Assembly (NCBI RefSeq): GCF_029537485.1
Contig: NZ_JARPUS010000003.1
Span: 186,001-250,000, forward strand
DNA from: Pseudomonas sp. GOM6
GTDB taxonomy: Bacteria > Pseudomonadota > Gammaproteobacteria > Pseudomonadales > Pseudomonadaceae
Direction of reading: 5' to 3'
DNA length: 64,000 nt
The translations under genes and the position numbers were made by a program. Positions 20,442 to 31,097 of the stretch are shown here, piece by piece; positions within the stretch are counted from its first letter, which is position 1; each line of letters begins with the position of its first letter. Under the pieces are notes generated by a model that saw nothing but the letters and a program-made list of their open reading frames with translations, searched no databases and was not told the origin of the DNA.

Positions 20442-23048
20442 ATGGCCACGCTGCAGGAACTGCTGCAGCACGACGCCTGGCAAACGAACTTCGACCCGGG
20501 CGCCCTGGAGCGCGGCCGCCGCTATGCCGCGCAGGGACGGGTACGAGTCATCAGCCAGCAAGCACGACAGATTCACGCCAGCTGCCAGGGCAGCGCCGAC
20601 CACCGCTACCAGCAATGGATCCGTCCTGGCGATGCCGGCATAGCCCTGCTCACCCGCTGCAGCTGCCCGGTCGGACACAACTGCAAGCACTGCGCAGCAG
20701 TGCTGTTCCAGCTCGACATGAATGCCTTCAGCCCGGATAACACGCAGCCCCCGCGCCACATTGACGACCTGCAGCCGGTCGCTCATCTGGCCCTGGGCAG
20801 TCACCTGCTGAGCACCTATCAGCCGGGCAATCGGCGCACGGTACAGCAATGGCAGCACCGCGCTGGCCTGAGCTTCGACTACGCCGGGCGCCAGGTGCAC
20901 GGCAAGCGTATCGCCAATGGCGAGCGTATTCGCCAGACCGTGGACAACCTGCCTGTCAGCATCGCCCGTCAGGCCGATAGCGAACAGCGCCTGCGCCAGC
21001 AACTGGAGAGCCTCGGCCTGCGCCCCGCCATGCGTCAGAGTCTGGCCCTGCCGGAAGGCAGCGGGGAGATGTACGAACTACCCAGCGACGGCACCTGGCT
21101 GCATTTCGTCCAACAGGCCCTGCCCGAGCTACGCGCCCAGGGCTGGCAGATCGAGGTCAAACCGGGTTTTCACTTCGACCTCAGTCCACTGCAGGGCTGG
21201 TACGCCGAGATCGAGGAAGCACCGAGCCAGGACTGGTTCGATCTGGAGTTGGGCATTCTGGTCGACGGTCAGCGCATCAGCCTGCTGCCGGTGCTACTGC
21301 GCCTGATCCGCAGCCGCCCCGAACTGCTCGCACCCGGCAATCTGGCCAAACGCGGCGACGACGAACTGCTGCCCGTGCAGCTGGAGCACAAGCGCAGCAG
21401 CGATGGCCAACCCCTGCAGGTCGCCCTGCCCTTCGCCCGCCTCAAGCCAGTGCTGGCCACCCTGGGCGAGCTGTACCTGCGCGAACCGGACCCCAGCCCG
21501 AGCCTGCGCCTGTCCGCCCCCGATGCCGCGCGACTGAGCCAACTCAATGAGCTGCCCCTGCAGTGGCAAGGTGGCCAGCGCCTGCGCGATTTCGCCCAGC
21601 GCCTGCAGCAGGATCAAGCACAGCCACACGCGGCGCCTCCAGGCCTGCAGGCCGAACTGCGCCCCTACCAGCTCGACGGCCTGCGCTGGATGCAAACCCT
21701 GCGCGAACTGCAGGTCGGCGGCGTGCTCGGCGACGACATGGGGCTGGGCAAGACCCTGCAGAGCCTCGCCCACCTGCTCTGCGAAAAGCACGCCGGCCGC
21801 CTGGATCGCCCAGCCCTGGCGGTGATGCCCACCAGCCTGATCCCCAACTGGCTGGATGAAGCCGCCCGCTTCGCCCCCGAGCTGCGCGTGCTGGCCCTGC
21901 ATGGTCCGAAGCGTGCTGCCGACTTCGCCCGCCTCGACCAGTACGACCTGCTACTGACCAGCTACGCACTGCTGCCGCGCGACCTGCCGCACTGGCGCAA
22001 GCAACCCCTGCATGTACTGCTCCTCGACGAAGCCCAGTACATCAAGAACCCCACCAGCAAGGCCACTCAGGCGGCCTGCCAACTGGAGGCCCGCCAACGC
22101 CTGTGCCTCACCGGCACGCCACTGGAAAACCACCTGGGCGAGCTGTGGTCGCTGTTCCACTTCCTCATGCCCGGCTGGCTGGGCGACGCCAAACGCTTCA
22201 CTCAAGACTACCGCACCCCTATCGAGAAGCAGGGCGACCAGGCCCGCCTGGAGCATCTCAAGGCGCGGGTCAAACCCTTCCTGCTCAGAAGGCGCAAGGA
22301 TCAGGTGGCCAAGGAGCTGCCCGCCAAGAGCGAGATCGTCCACTGGGTCGACCTCGGCCAGGGGCAGCGCGACCTCTACGAAACGGTACGCCTGGCCATG
22401 GACCGCAAAGTGCGCGAGGAAATTGGCCGCAAGGGCCTGGCCAGCAGCCAGATCGTCATCCTTGAGGCCCTGCTCAAACTGCGCCAGGTATGCTGCGATA
22501 CCCGCCTGCTGCGACACGATGGCGCCGCCCACTCGGCCAAGCTGGATAGCCTGTTGCTGATGCTCGAAGAGCTACTGGCCGAGGGGCGAAGGGTACTGCT
22601 GTTCTCCCAGTTCACCTCGATGCTCGCCCTGATCGAAGCGGAACTGCAGCGGCGCAACATCGCCTATGTCCTGCTGACCGGCGCCACCCGCGACCGGCGC
22701 GAACCGGTACAGCGCTTCCAGAACGGTGAAGTGCCGCTGTTTCTGATCAGCCTCAAGGCCGGCGGCACAGGCCTGAACCTCACCGCGGCGGACACGGTGA
22801 TCCACTACGACCCCTGGTGGAACCCGGCGGCGGAGAATCAGGCCACCGACCGCGCCTATCGCATCGGCCAGGACAAGCCGGTGTTCGTCTACCGCCTGAT
22901 TGCGCGCGGCACGGTGGAAGAGAAGATCCAGCAACTGCAGCAGCGCAAGGCCGCACTGAGCGCCGGCTTGCTGGAAGGTGGCAACCAGGGCGACTGGCAG
23001 CTGCGCGCCGAAGACATCGACGCCCTGTTCGCCCCACTGCCGAAGTAG
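20442..23048 (+). CDS. SWIM zinc-finger SNF2-family helicase
   Basis: 868 aa. An N-terminal SWIM-type zinc motif has Cys73, Cys75, Cys81 and His83 (CSCPVGHNCKH). A poorly conserved middle of about 300 residues follows. Then comes a Swi2/Snf2 ATPase: motif I GDDMGLGKT (about 430), DEAQ (about 528), TGTPLENHLGELWSL, and the C-terminal motifs ending WNPAAENQATDRAYRIGQ. These proteins move along double-stranded DNA; the target here is unknown. HepA/RapA-like helicases are relatives without SWIM. It follows the CsiV-like gene by 1 bp and converges on mtnP at 3 bp. Confidence 0.88.
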   Translation: MATLQELLQHDAWQTNFDPGALERGRRYAAQGRVRVISQQARQIHASCQGSADHRYQQWIRPGDAGIALLTRCSCPVGHNCKHCAAVLFQLDMNAFSPDNTQPPRHIDDLQPVAHLALGSHLLSTYQPGNRRTVQQWQHRAGLSFDYAGRQVHGKRIANGERIRQTVDNLPVSIARQADSEQRLRQQLESLGLRPAMRQSLALPEGSGEMYELPSDGTWLHFVQQALPELRAQGWQIEVKPGFHFDLSPLQGWYAEIEEAPSQDWFDLELGILVDGQRISLLPVLLRLIRSRPELLAPGNLAKRGDDELLPVQLEHKRSSDGQPLQVALPFARLKPVLATLGELYLREPDPSPSLRLSAPDAARLSQLNELPLQWQGGQRLRDFAQRLQQDQAQPHAAPPGLQAELRPYQLDGLRWMQTLRELQVGGVLGDDMGLGKTLQSLAHLLCEKHAGRLDRPALAVMPTSLIPNWLDEAARFAPELRVLALHGPKRAADFARLDQYDLLLTSYALLPRDLPHWRKQPLHVLLLDEAQYIKNPTSKATQAACQLEARQRLCLTGTPLENHLGELWSLFHFLMPGWLGDAKRFTQDYRTPIEKQGDQARLEHLKARVKPFLLRRRKDQVAKELPAKSEIVHWVDLGQGQRDLYETVRLAMDRKVREEIGRKGLASSQIVILEALLKLRQVCCDTRLLRHDGAAHSAKLDSLLLMLEELLAEGRRVLLFSQFTSMLALIEAELQRRNIAYVLLTGATRDRREPVQRFQNGEVPLFLISLKAGGTGLNLTAADTVIHYDPWWNPAAENQATDRAYRIGQDKPVFVYRLIARGTVEEKIQQLQQRKAALSAGLLEGGNQGDWQLRAEDIDALFAPLPK

Positions 23049-23051
23049 CCC

Positions 23052-23801
<750 letters not shown>

Positions 23802-24812
23802 TTAATCAATCAGCTGCGCATCACGCAGCGCCGTCACCGCCTGCAGCCAACGCGGCTGCTCGCGGTAGTCGGTGCGCGCATAACCCTGACCACGCATGCG
23901 CGCCAAGCCCCTGGGCGGTAGCACCTGGAGGCGCTGCAAGGCGCTCAGCGCCAGCTCGGCTGCCGCGCGGTCGTTGCATACCAGGCCCATGTCGCACCCG
24001 GCCGTCAACGCCGCCTCGATTCGGCTGGCCGCGTCGCCCACTACATGAGCGCCAGCCATCGACAGGTCATCGCTGAAGATCACACCCTCGAAGCCCAGCT
24101 CCCCACGCAGGATCTCCTGCAGCCAGCGGCGCGAGAAGCCGGCCGGCCCCTCATCAACCTGCGGATAGATCACGTGGGCCGGCATCACCGCCGCCAGTTG
24201 GCGACTGAGTTGACGGAACGGCACCAGATCCTTGCCGCGGATCTCGTCCAGACTGCGCTCATCCACCGGAATCGCTACATGGGAGTCCGCTTCGGCCCAA
24301 CCGTGACCGGGAAAGTGCTTGCCGCACGCCGCCATGCCGGCAGCGTTCATGCCGCGAATAAATGCACCGGCCATGCGCGTCGCCAGCTCGGGGTCACCCT
24401 CGAAGCTGCGACTTCCGACCACCGCGCTGCGCTGGTGATCCAGGTCCAGCACCGGGGCAAAACTGAGGTCAAGTCCCACCGCGAGCACCTCGGTAGCCAT
24501 CAGCCAGCCGCACTGCTCCGCCAGGTACTCGGCAGCCGGATTGTCTGCGAGCGCGCGCATGGCCGGCAGCCGGACGAAACCATTGCGCAGACGCTGCACC
24601 CGCCCGCCCTCCTGATCCACTGCCAGCAGTAGATCGGGGCGTATTGCGCGGATAGCCGCACACAGCTCACGCACCTGACGCGGCTCTTCAATATTGCGGG
24701 CAAACAGAATCAAACCACCCACCTCGGGCTGGCGCAGTATCCAGCGATCCTCGGCCGTCAGCCAGGTGCCTTGGATATCCAACATCAGGGAGCCGTACAG
24801 AGGAGTCGTCAC
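23802..24812 (-). CDS. nagZ: Beta-N-acetylhexosaminidase NagZ
   Basis: 336 aa cytoplasmic glycoside hydrolase family 3 enzyme. LAVDQEGGRVQRLR and CGKHFPGHG are the family signatures, and SDDLSMAG carries the catalytic Asp. It removes GlcNAc from anhydromuropeptides in peptidoglycan recycling; the products can influence AmpR-controlled beta-lactamase in species that have it. It is 10 bp from the L,D-transpeptidase gene, so the two are probably co-transcribed. Confidence 0.95.
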   Translation of the reverse strand: MTTPLYGSLMLDIQGTWLTAEDRWILRQPEVGGLILFARNIEEPRQVRELCAAIRAIRPDLLLAVDQEGGRVQRLRNGFVRLPAMRALADNPAAEYLAEQCGWLMATEVLAVGLDLSFAPVLDLDHQRSAVVGSRSFEGDPELATRMAGAFIRGMNAAGMAACGKHFPGHGWAEADSHVAIPVDERSLDEIRGKDLVPFRQLSRQLAAVMPAHVIYPQVDEGPAGFSRRWLQEILRGELGFEGVIFSDDLSMAGAHVVGDAASRIEAALTAGCDMGLVCNDRAAAELALSALQRLQVLPPRGLARMRGQGYARTDYREQPRWLQAVTALRDAQLID

Positions 24813-24822
24813 AACAAAGTCC

Positions 24823-25347
24823 TTAGACGAGATCGGCTGCCGCCCACTCAGGGCACGCCGCCTCGTCGATCAATACCGCACAGTGCGGCGGTACACGGGG
24901 AAAGAGGTCCAGCAAATCGCTGTTGCGCAGGCGCACACAGCCATGAGACAGCGGCACACCCATGGGTTCCGTATCAGGCGTGCCATGCAGATAGATGTAG
25001 CGGCGAAAGGTGTCGACCGCCCCCAGGCGGTTGATACCGGGCTCGCAGCCGCTGAGCCAAAGAATGCGGGTCAGAATCCAGTCGCGCCCGGGAAACTGTT
25101 CAGCCAGGGCAGCAGACCAGACCTCCCCCGTCCAGCGTCGACCTCGCAGCACCGCGCCCTCTGGCAGACCTTCACCAATCTTCGCGCGCACCTGATGGCG
25201 ACCACGTGGCGTGCAGTTGGAGCCGCTGCGTTCACCCGGCCCATTCAGCGCCGTGGAAACCGACAAACGCAGACGCAGCTGCCCGTCGGCGAAGCCATAC
25301 AGGCGCTGGTCGGCAATGGAGATATGCAGGAAATCGAGCAGATACAT
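24823..25347 (-). CDS. L,D-transpeptidase (YkuD domain), short form
   Basis: 174 aa. It has the YkuD motif HGTPDTEPMGVPLSHGCVRL (catalytic His and Cys in the SHGCVRL part). No clear signal peptide is visible: the start MYLLDFLHISIADQRLYGF is only mildly hydrophobic, so the location is uncertain. Such enzymes make 3-3 cross-links or attach or remove cell-wall proteins; some short relatives work in the cytoplasm. Neighbouring nagZ suggests a wall-turnover context. Confidence 0.85.
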   Translation of the reverse strand: MYLLDFLHISIADQRLYGFADGQLRLRLSVSTALNGPGERSGSNCTPRGRHQVRAKIGEGLPEGAVLRGRRWTGEVWSAALAEQFPGRDWILTRILWLSGCEPGINRLGAVDTFRRYIYLHGTPDTEPMGVPLSHGCVRLRNSDLLDLFPRVPPHCAVLIDEAACPEWAAADLV

Positions 25348-25387
25348 GGGCCGCTAGCTTAGCCCATCGACCCGCTCGGGCACAGGG

Positions 25388-26092
25388 TCAGCCGGCCTTG
25401 GCGGCAACCGGCTTGCTACGCGGCTTGAACTGGGCGTTGGCCAGCGCTTCATCGCTGACACCGCTCTCGGCGCGCATCCCCGCCGCGAGAAACGGCACCA
25501 TCAGGCGCATCACCTGCTCCAGCGAGGTATCGACACCGAAGTCATTCTCGGCCATGCCGCGCAACGCCTTGATACCCGACATGCTGAAGGCTGCGGCACC
25601 GAGCATGAAGTGAACACGCCAGAAGATCTCCAGCGGCGGCAACTTCGGTGCGACTTCGTTGAGCAGCAGCATGTAGCGACGGAAAACCTTGCCGTATACC
25701 TCTTCCAGGTACTTGCGCAAATGGCCCTGGCTTTGACTGAAAGCCAGACCGAGCAGACGCATGAAGATCGACAGGTCGTTGCCACTGCGCGGCTTAACCG
25801 CCAGTGCCTGCTCCACCAGCATATTGAGCAAGTCTTCTAAGCTCGCCTTCTCACCCGCACGCGCCTGACGCCGATCCAATTCACGCTCCAGGCTGATGCA
25901 GAACGGCCCAAGAAATCGCGAAAACACTGCCTGAATCAGCGCTTTCTTGGAACCGAAGTGGTAATTCACCGCCGCCAGATTGACTCCAGCCTTGCTAGTG
26001 ATCAGACGCAAAGAAGTTTCAGCAAAACCTTTCTCGGCAAACAGCTGTTCAGCTGCATCCAGGATGCGCTCAACGGTTTCTGATTGAGCCAT
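25388..26092 (-). CDS. psrA: TetR-family regulator PsrA
   Basis: 234 aa from ATG 26092 (MAQSETVERILDAAEQLF). Longer reading frames would run over the promoter and operator, so this start is chosen. The N-terminal TetR helix-turn-helix (GFAETSLRLITSKAGVNLAAVNYHFGSK split across about 20–45) is conserved. PsrA senses long-chain fatty acids and controls rpoS, fatty-acid degradation and its own gene in pseudomonads. Divergent from lexA, and followed 40 bp later by the L,D-transpeptidase gene. Confidence 0.92.
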   Translation of the reverse strand: MAQSETVERILDAAEQLFAEKGFAETSLRLITSKAGVNLAAVNYHFGSKKALIQAVFSRFLGPFCISLERELDRRQARAGEKASLEDLLNMLVEQALAVKPRSGNDLSIFMRLLGLAFSQSQGHLRKYLEEVYGKVFRRYMLLLNEVAPKLPPLEIFWRVHFMLGAAAFSMSGIKALRGMAENDFGVDTSLEQVMRLMVPFLAAGMRAESGVSDEALANAQFKPRSKPVAAKAG

Positions 26093-26107
26093 GACACTCT
26101 CACCTGA

Positions 26108-26121
26108 CAAACACTTGTTTG
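26108..26121 (-). promoter_or_regulatory. PsrA operator at the psrA promoter
   Basis: CAAAC-ACTT-GTTTG at 26108–26121 is an exact match to the known PsrA consensus (C/G)AAAC-N2-4-GTTT(G/C). It sits 16 bp before the start codon and just downstream of the predicted -10, the right place for self-repression. Confidence 0.85.
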
Positions 26122-26122
26122 A

Positions 26123-26152
26123 AACATACGTATCAGGCAGACGCCCTGTCAA
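26123..26152 (-). promoter_or_regulatory. psrA promoter
   Basis: TTGACA (minus strand, 26147–26152), 18-bp spacer, TATGTT (26123–26128). The PsrA operator follows immediately. Confidence 0.65.
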
Positions 26153-26273
26153 GCCTGAAAGGCCCTTTCATGGCTGACCGGTCACGCATTAAACCATAGA
26201 GCAATGAGCGCAACATCGCCGCCACCTGGCAAGCAGCTTATTAGGCGATTTAGCCTTGGATCAGAAACAGCAG

Positions 26274-26301
26274 TTGCCAGCGACAGATCACTGTATATAA
26301 T
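26274..26301 (+). promoter_or_regulatory. lexA promoter
   Basis: TTGCCA (26274–26279), 16-bp spacer, TATAAT (26296–26301). The -10 lies inside the first SOS box. Confidence 0.75.
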
Positions 26302-26325
26302 CACAGCACCTGTATAAACAGACAG
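26291..26325 (+). promoter_or_regulatory. Two tandem LexA (SOS) boxes
   Basis: CTGTATATAATCACAG (26291–26306) and CTGTATAAACAGACAG (26310–26325), each CTG-N10-CAG, separated by 3 bp. They overlap the -10 and the region between it and the lexA start, giving autorepression of the lexA-sulA unit. Confidence 0.92.
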
Positions 26326-26334
26326 ACCGCCAGC

Positions 26335-26946
26335 ATGCTCAAACTGACGCCGCGTCAAACTGAAATTCTCTCCTTTATCAAACGCTGCCTGGAAGACAAC
26401 GGTTATCCCCCCACTCGGGCGGAAATCGCCCAGGAGCTGGGCTTCAAATCACCTAACGCCGCGGAGGAACACCTCAAAGCTCTCGCGCGTAAAGGTGCCA
26501 TCGAGATGACCCCGGGCGCATCGCGCGGCATTCGCATTCCCGGCTTCGAGCCCACAAGCAACGAAGAAGAAGGGCTGCCCGTCATCGGCCGTGTGGCTGC
26601 AGGCGCGCCGATCCTGGCGCAGCAGAACGTCGAGGACTCCTGCAAGATCAACCCCGAGTTCTTTCATCCCAAAGCGGACTATCTGCTTCGCGTACGCGGC
26701 ATGAGCATGAAGGACATCGGCATCCTCGACGGTGACCTGCTGGCGGTGCACACCACCCGTGAGGCACGCAATGGTCAGATCGTGGTGGCGCGCATCGACG
26801 ATGAAGTCACCGTCAAACGCTTTCAGCGCAGCGGCAACAAGGTGCTGCTGATCGCAGAAAACCCGGAGTTCGCGCCCATAGAGGTGAATCTGGAAGAACA
26901 AGATCTGGTCATCGAAGGCTTGAGTGTCGGCGTCATCCGCCGCTGA
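26335..26946 (+). CDS. lexA: SOS repressor LexA
   Basis: 203 aa. A winged helix-turn-helix N-terminus ([19 protein letters not shown]) precedes the autocleavage domain: cleavage site Ala89-Gly90 (RVAAGAP), catalytic Ser124 (RGMSMKD) and Lys161 (EVTVKRF), all present. It represses DNA-damage genes and is cut when RecA filaments form. sulA follows 15 bp later with its own ribosome site. Confidence 0.98.
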   Translation: MLKLTPRQTEILSFIKRCLEDNGYPPTRAEIAQELGFKSPNAAEEHLKALARKGAIEMTPGASRGIRIPGFEPTSNEEEGLPVIGRVAAGAPILAQQNVEDSCKINPEFFHPKADYLLRVRGMSMKDIGILDGDLLAVHTTREARNGQIVVARIDDEVTVKRFQRSGNKVLLIAENPEFAPIEVNLEEQDLVIEGLSVGVIRR

Positions 26947-26961
26947 GTTAAGGAGAGCTTC

Positions 26962-27432
26962 ATGCAGTTCCCGCAGTCGCTGAATCGTTCACAACTCCCT
27001 CTGTTTGAAGCCTTCATTGGCAACTCGATCCCCCAATTGCTCGACGAACTGGTCGAAGCACCTTGGATCGAAGAGCCGGAACCTTTCAGCGAACTGCGCC
27101 TTTCCGGCTCCCCAGGTAACTGCCGTCACCTGCTCGGCCCGATGCTGCGCGAGCTCAGCCAACACCAGGATGCACGCTGGCTAACCCTGGTCGCCCCGCC
27201 CGCCTCGATCACCAACGCCTGGCTGCGCAGCGTGGGCCTCAACCTGGATCGTCTTCTCCTGCTGCAACCACGCGCAGGTCAGGATGCACTGGAGCTGACC
27301 AAGGAGGCCCTGAGACTGGGACGCAGCCACACCGTGGTCAGCTGGCTTGATTTGCAGGGCACTCAGCGCGCGCAGCTAAGCGGCGCCGCACGAGTAGGCA
27401 GCGCCCAAAGCCTGAATATTCGACTGGATTAA
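26962..27432 (+). CDS. sulA: Cell-division inhibitor SulA
   Basis: 156 aa. Its position 15 bp after lexA, with AAGGAG before the ATG, fits the pseudomonad lexA-sulA unit. The central LTLVAPPASITNAWLRSVGLNLDRLLLLQP region is typical of SulA, which binds FtsZ and halts division during the SOS response. It is regulated together with lexA. A GC-rich hairpin (27460–27480) follows. Confidence 0.88.
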   Translation: MQFPQSLNRSQLPLFEAFIGNSIPQLLDELVEAPWIEEPEPFSELRLSGSPGNCRHLLGPMLRELSQHQDARWLTLVAPPASITNAWLRSVGLNLDRLLLLQPRAGQDALELTKEALRLGRSHTVVSWLDLQGTQRAQLSGAARVGSAQSLNIRLD

Positions 27433-27459
27433 CTCGAAGACGGAGCATTCGCTCCAAAC

Positions 27460-27480
27460 CGATGCCCGTTGCGGGCATCG
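27460..27480. terminator. Hairpin between sulA and the 77-aa gene
   Basis: Perfect stem CGATGCCCG / CGGGCATCG with a 3-nt loop. There is no proper T-run on either strand (ATACTC on plus, GTTTGG on minus), so it may end transcripts only weakly. A second small hairpin, GGAGC/GCTCC, lies at 27442–27454. Confidence 0.5.
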
Positions 27481-27484
27481 ATAC

Positions 27485-27718
27485 TCAATGCAGCACGCGC
27501 GGCTGCTCTTCCTGCTCGATATCACCCTCAGCCAGTCGGCCGGCCATCTGCACGCCAACGTTGAGCATGGCTTTGGCGACCTCGACATGGTGTCCCTGCA
27601 TGAAAGCCCGCGCATCTGCAGAGAAGTCCAGCGTTACCAATACTTCCTCGTCTTCAGCACGACGCAAAATAATGCGGCCATCGGGCATTTCGACGATTTC
27701 AAGGAAGGATGTGGTCAT
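27485..27718 (-). CDS. Small conserved pseudomonad protein of unknown function
   Basis: 77 aa from ATG 27718 (MTTSFLEIVEMPDGRIILRRA), with GGAG nine bases upstream. It is acidic overall (DGRIILRRAEDEEVLVTLDFSADA then EGDIEQEE) and cytoplasmic. No family is recognised. It corresponds in position to a hypothetical between sulA and topA in related genomes. The gene 3' end faces sulA (convergent). Confidence 0.75.
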   Translation of the reverse strand: MTTSFLEIVEMPDGRIILRRAEDEEVLVTLDFSADARAFMQGHHVEVAKAMLNVGVQMAGRLAEGDIEQEEQPRVLH

Positions 27719-27786
27719 AAGGTACTCTCCAGACAAGAGGGCCAGTGTAACAGCCAGAACGGCCCTACCCTAGCCCGTCGATCCTA

Positions 27787-28305
27787 TCAGCACTCGCTGA
27801 GCGACTCACGGTAACGCAACACCAGCTGCTTGAGATCCTGTCGCCAACCTTCAAGATCGGCACTACTCAACGGCGCAGCCTGCTCCTCGACACTGATTGC
27901 TTCGATCAGAGGTAGCGTCGGATCGACCTTGGCTTTTTTCAGTGCTTGCGGAGGACGATGAAGCGCTGCGTGTGCCGCCAGCAACTGCGCCAGCCAGCTT
28001 TCCGGCTGCTGGGCAATTTCGAGCAACTCGGACAGCTCCGGTGTCGGTGAATCCCGCAATACCTGCTGATTGAGTATCAGATCGACACGTGGTGCCGCAG
28101 CCAACGCCAGCTTGTAGTAATCCGTTATTTCGTGACAAAGCCCCAGCACTGCACCGTAGAGGTGAAAGAGGACTGCCTCACGCTCCGCCTGCTGCAAGGC
28201 AGGCGCATTGGCCACGGCACCATCCTCGGCCTTTCGCAGGCTTTCCAGCGCCAGCCCGGCGAAAAATATCTTCTGATTGGTACGGGTGTAAGGCTCATGG
28301 GCCAT
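27787..28305 (-). CDS. Conserved hypothetical protein (DUF6586-like)
   Basis: 172 aa from ATG 28305 (MAHEPYTRTNQKIFFAGLALESL), with CAGGAG six bases before it. It is helical, with EREAVLFHLYGAVLGLCHEITDYYKLALAA in the first half. No enzyme motif was seen. I believe it belongs to the DUF6586 family, but this is from memory. Same strand as topA and the small gene downstream. Confidence 0.7.
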   Translation of the reverse strand: MAHEPYTRTNQKIFFAGLALESLRKAEDGAVANAPALQQAEREAVLFHLYGAVLGLCHEITDYYKLALAAAPRVDLILNQQVLRDSPTPELSELLEIAQQPESWLAQLLAAHAALHRPPQALKKAKVDPTLPLIEAISVEEQAAPLSSADLEGWRQDLKQLVLRYRESLSEC

Positions 28306-28397
28306 GACCAACTCCTGAGCGGCAACCAATCACCGCATCGAGAACGAAACAGACACTGGCGGAGCACCTATTGGCGCCCCACCCGATAGCGAAGGGT

Positions 28398-31007
28398 TCA
28401 GCGCTTGTCTTCCACCTTCCACTTGCCGCCATCGAAGAAGGCGCGCCAGCCAGTGGGCTTGCCGTCCACCTCGCTCTGCACATACTGCTCCTTGGTCTTG
28501 CGACTGTAGCGGATCACCGCCGGACGGCCTTCTGGGTCCTTAGCCGGCGCATCCAGCAGGAAGTGGTACTTGGGATCGATCTCGCTCTTGTGCGGAATCA
28601 ACTCCAGAACCAGTGGCGCACGGGTTTCACGGTTCTTGGGGAAGCCACTGGCGGCGAGGAACAGCCCGGAGGCGCCATCACGTAGTACGTAAGTGTCGTC
28701 GACCTTTTCGCACTTGAGCTCCGGCATCGGTACCGCATCCATCTTCGGCGGCGCCGCCTCACCACTCTTGAGCAGCTTGCGGGTGTTCTTGCAGCTGCTG
28801 TTGGTACACCCGAAGAACTTGCCGAAACGCCCGGTCTTGAGCTGCATCTCGCTACCGCACTTGTCACACTCAAGGCTCGGCCCTTCGTAGCCTTTGATGC
28901 GATATTGGCCCTGCTCGATCTCGTAGCCGGCACAGTCCGGGTTGTTGCCGCAGATGTGCAGCTTGCGGGTCTCGTCCAGCAAGTAGGCATCCATCGCCGT
29001 GGCGCATATCGGGCAGCGATGCTTGCCCAACAGCACGCGTGATTCGGACTCGCCTTCGTCGTCCGCGGCGATTTCATCGCCCGGAATCAGATTGATGGTG
29101 GCCTTGCAACGCTCTTTTGGCGGCAATGCATAACCAGAGCAACCGAGAAACACACCGGTGGATGCGGTACGGATCATCATCGGTCGACCACAGTCACGGC
29201 AGGCGATGTCGGTCGGCGTCGGTTGATTGGCACGCATCCCCGTGTCAGCGACTTCGGCCACTTCAAGCTTCTTCCTGAAGTCGCCATAGAACTCGTCGAG
29301 CAGGTGCTTCCAGTCCCGTTCACCCTGGGCAACGTCATCCAGATGCTCTTCCATACCAGCAGTGAAGCCGTAATCCATCAGGTTGGCGAAGCTCTCGTTG
29401 AGCCGCTCGGTGACGATGTCGCCCATCTTCTCCGCGTAGAAGCGGCGATTGTGAACGGTGACGTAACCGCGATCCTGAATAGTGGAAATAATCGCCGCAT
29501 AGGTCGAAGGACGACCGATGCCACGTTTTTCCAGTTCCTTGACCAGGCTGGCCTCGGAGAAACGCGCCGGCGGCTTGGTGAAGTGCTGGCTCGGGTCAAG
29601 CTTGATCAGCTTAAGCGCCTCGCCTTCCTTCATATCTGGCAGGACATCATCCTCACCAGGCTTGCTCTGCTGCGGCAGTACGCGGGTATAGCCGTCGAAC
29701 TTGAGAATACGACCCTTGGCACGTAGCTCGAAATCGCCGGCCTTGGCGGTTACCGAAGTAGACAGGTATTCGGCGGGCGGCATCTGGCAGGCCACGAACT
29801 GACGCCATATCAGCTCGTAAAGACGCTCGGCGTCACGCTCCATGCCAGAGAGCTGGGTCGGGCGCAGGTTGACGTCGGACGGGCGAATCGCCTCGTGCGC
29901 CTCCTGAGCCCCCTCCTTGCTCGAATAGAAGTTCGGCTTGGCAGGCAGGTACTTTTGGCCGAACTCGCTGTCGATGAAACCGCGCACCATGTCGATGGCA
30001 TCATTCGACAGGTTGGTCGAGTCGGTACGCATATAGGTGATGTAGCCGGCCTCATAGAGACGCTGGGCCATCATCATGGTCTTCTTCACACCGAAGCCCA
30101 GGCGATTGCTCGCCGCCTGCTGCAGGGTGGAGGTAATGAAGGGCGCGGAAGGCTTGCTGGAGGTAGGCTTGTCTTCGCGCTTGCTGACGCTATAGCTCGA
30201 AGCCTTGAGCTTCTCCAGCGCAGCCATGGCCTGGGCTTCATTGAGCGGCTTGAAAGCCTCGCCATTCTCACGAGCCACCTCGAAGCGCACCTTGGCGTCC
30301 TTGGCGGTGCCCAGGTCCGCATGCACTTCCCAATACTCTTCGGGCACGAAGGCACGGATTTCCTTCTCGCGCTCCACCACCAGTTTTACCGCTACCGACT
30401 GCACGCGGCCGGCAGACAGGCCACGAGCGATCTTCGCCCACAGCAGTGGCGAAACCATGTAACCCACTACGCGATCCAGGAAACGACGGGCCTGCTGCGC
30501 GTTGACTCGGTTGATGTCCAGCTCACCGGGCTGGGAGAAGGCCTCCTGGATGGCCTTCTTGGTGATTTCGTTGAACACCACGCGCTTGTAGCGGCTGTCA
30601 TCGCCACCGATGGCTTCACGCAGGTGCCAGGCGATGGCCTCTCCCTCGCGATCCAAGTCGGTTGCGAGATAGATGGTGTCAGCATCCTTGGCCAGGCGAC
30701 GCAGCTCTTCAATCACCTTCTCCTTGCCGGGAAGGATCTCGTATTTGGCTTTCCAGCCATGCTCGGGGTCGACACCCATGCGGTTGAACAGCTGACGCTT
30801 GGCTTTTTCCTTGGGCGACAGCGCAGGCGCCTCGGCAGCCGCAGCCTTGCCGCGCTTGGCCGGCTCCTTGCTGGCGCTGGCGGAACCGCTGGTGGGCAGG
30901 TCACGAATATGGCCGATGCTCGACTTCACCACGAACTGGTTGCCCAGATACTTGTTGATGGTCTTGGCCTTGGCCGGGGATTCCACGATGACCAGCGATT
31001 TGCCCAT
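28398..31007 (-). CDS. topA: DNA topoisomerase I
   Basis: 869 aa from ATG 31007 ([23 protein letters not shown]). Toprim domain, catalytic Tyr in YITYMRTDS (about residue 323), and a C-terminal set of zinc-ribbon modules with [16 protein letters not shown] and CDKCGSEM. It relaxes negative supercoils. The ribosome site is weak (AGGA about 12 bases upstream). The C-terminal zinc region is long, as in pseudomonad TopA. Confidence 0.97.
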   Translation of the reverse strand: MGKSLVIVESPAKAKTINKYLGNQFVVKSSIGHIRDLPTSGSASASKEPAKRGKAAAAEAPALSPKEKAKRQLFNRMGVDPEHGWKAKYEILPGKEKVIEELRRLAKDADTIYLATDLDREGEAIAWHLREAIGGDDSRYKRVVFNEITKKAIQEAFSQPGELDINRVNAQQARRFLDRVVGYMVSPLLWAKIARGLSAGRVQSVAVKLVVEREKEIRAFVPEEYWEVHADLGTAKDAKVRFEVARENGEAFKPLNEAQAMAALEKLKASSYSVSKREDKPTSSKPSAPFITSTLQQAASNRLGFGVKKTMMMAQRLYEAGYITYMRTDSTNLSNDAIDMVRGFIDSEFGQKYLPAKPNFYSSKEGAQEAHEAIRPSDVNLRPTQLSGMERDAERLYELIWRQFVACQMPPAEYLSTSVTAKAGDFELRAKGRILKFDGYTRVLPQQSKPGEDDVLPDMKEGEALKLIKLDPSQHFTKPPARFSEASLVKELEKRGIGRPSTYAAIISTIQDRGYVTVHNRRFYAEKMGDIVTERLNESFANLMDYGFTAGMEEHLDDVAQGERDWKHLLDEFYGDFRKKLEVAEVADTGMRANQPTPTDIACRDCGRPMMIRTASTGVFLGCSGYALPPKERCKATINLIPGDEIAADDEGESESRVLLGKHRCPICATAMDAYLLDETRKLHICGNNPDCAGYEIEQGQYRIKGYEGPSLECDKCGSEMQLKTGRFGKFFGCTNSSCKNTRKLLKSGEAAPPKMDAVPMPELKCEKVDDTYVLRDGASGLFLAASGFPKNRETRAPLVLELIPHKSEIDPKYHFLLDAPAKDPEGRPAVIRYSRKTKEQYVQSEVDGKPTGWRAFFDGGKWKVEDKR

Positions 31008-31097
31008 GGATTGGAGAATTCCTGAATACAAAAAGAAAAGAATAAGCGGCCAGCGCCTATAGAGGCACCGCTATATATAGTGGCCGTCGAGCTCAGG

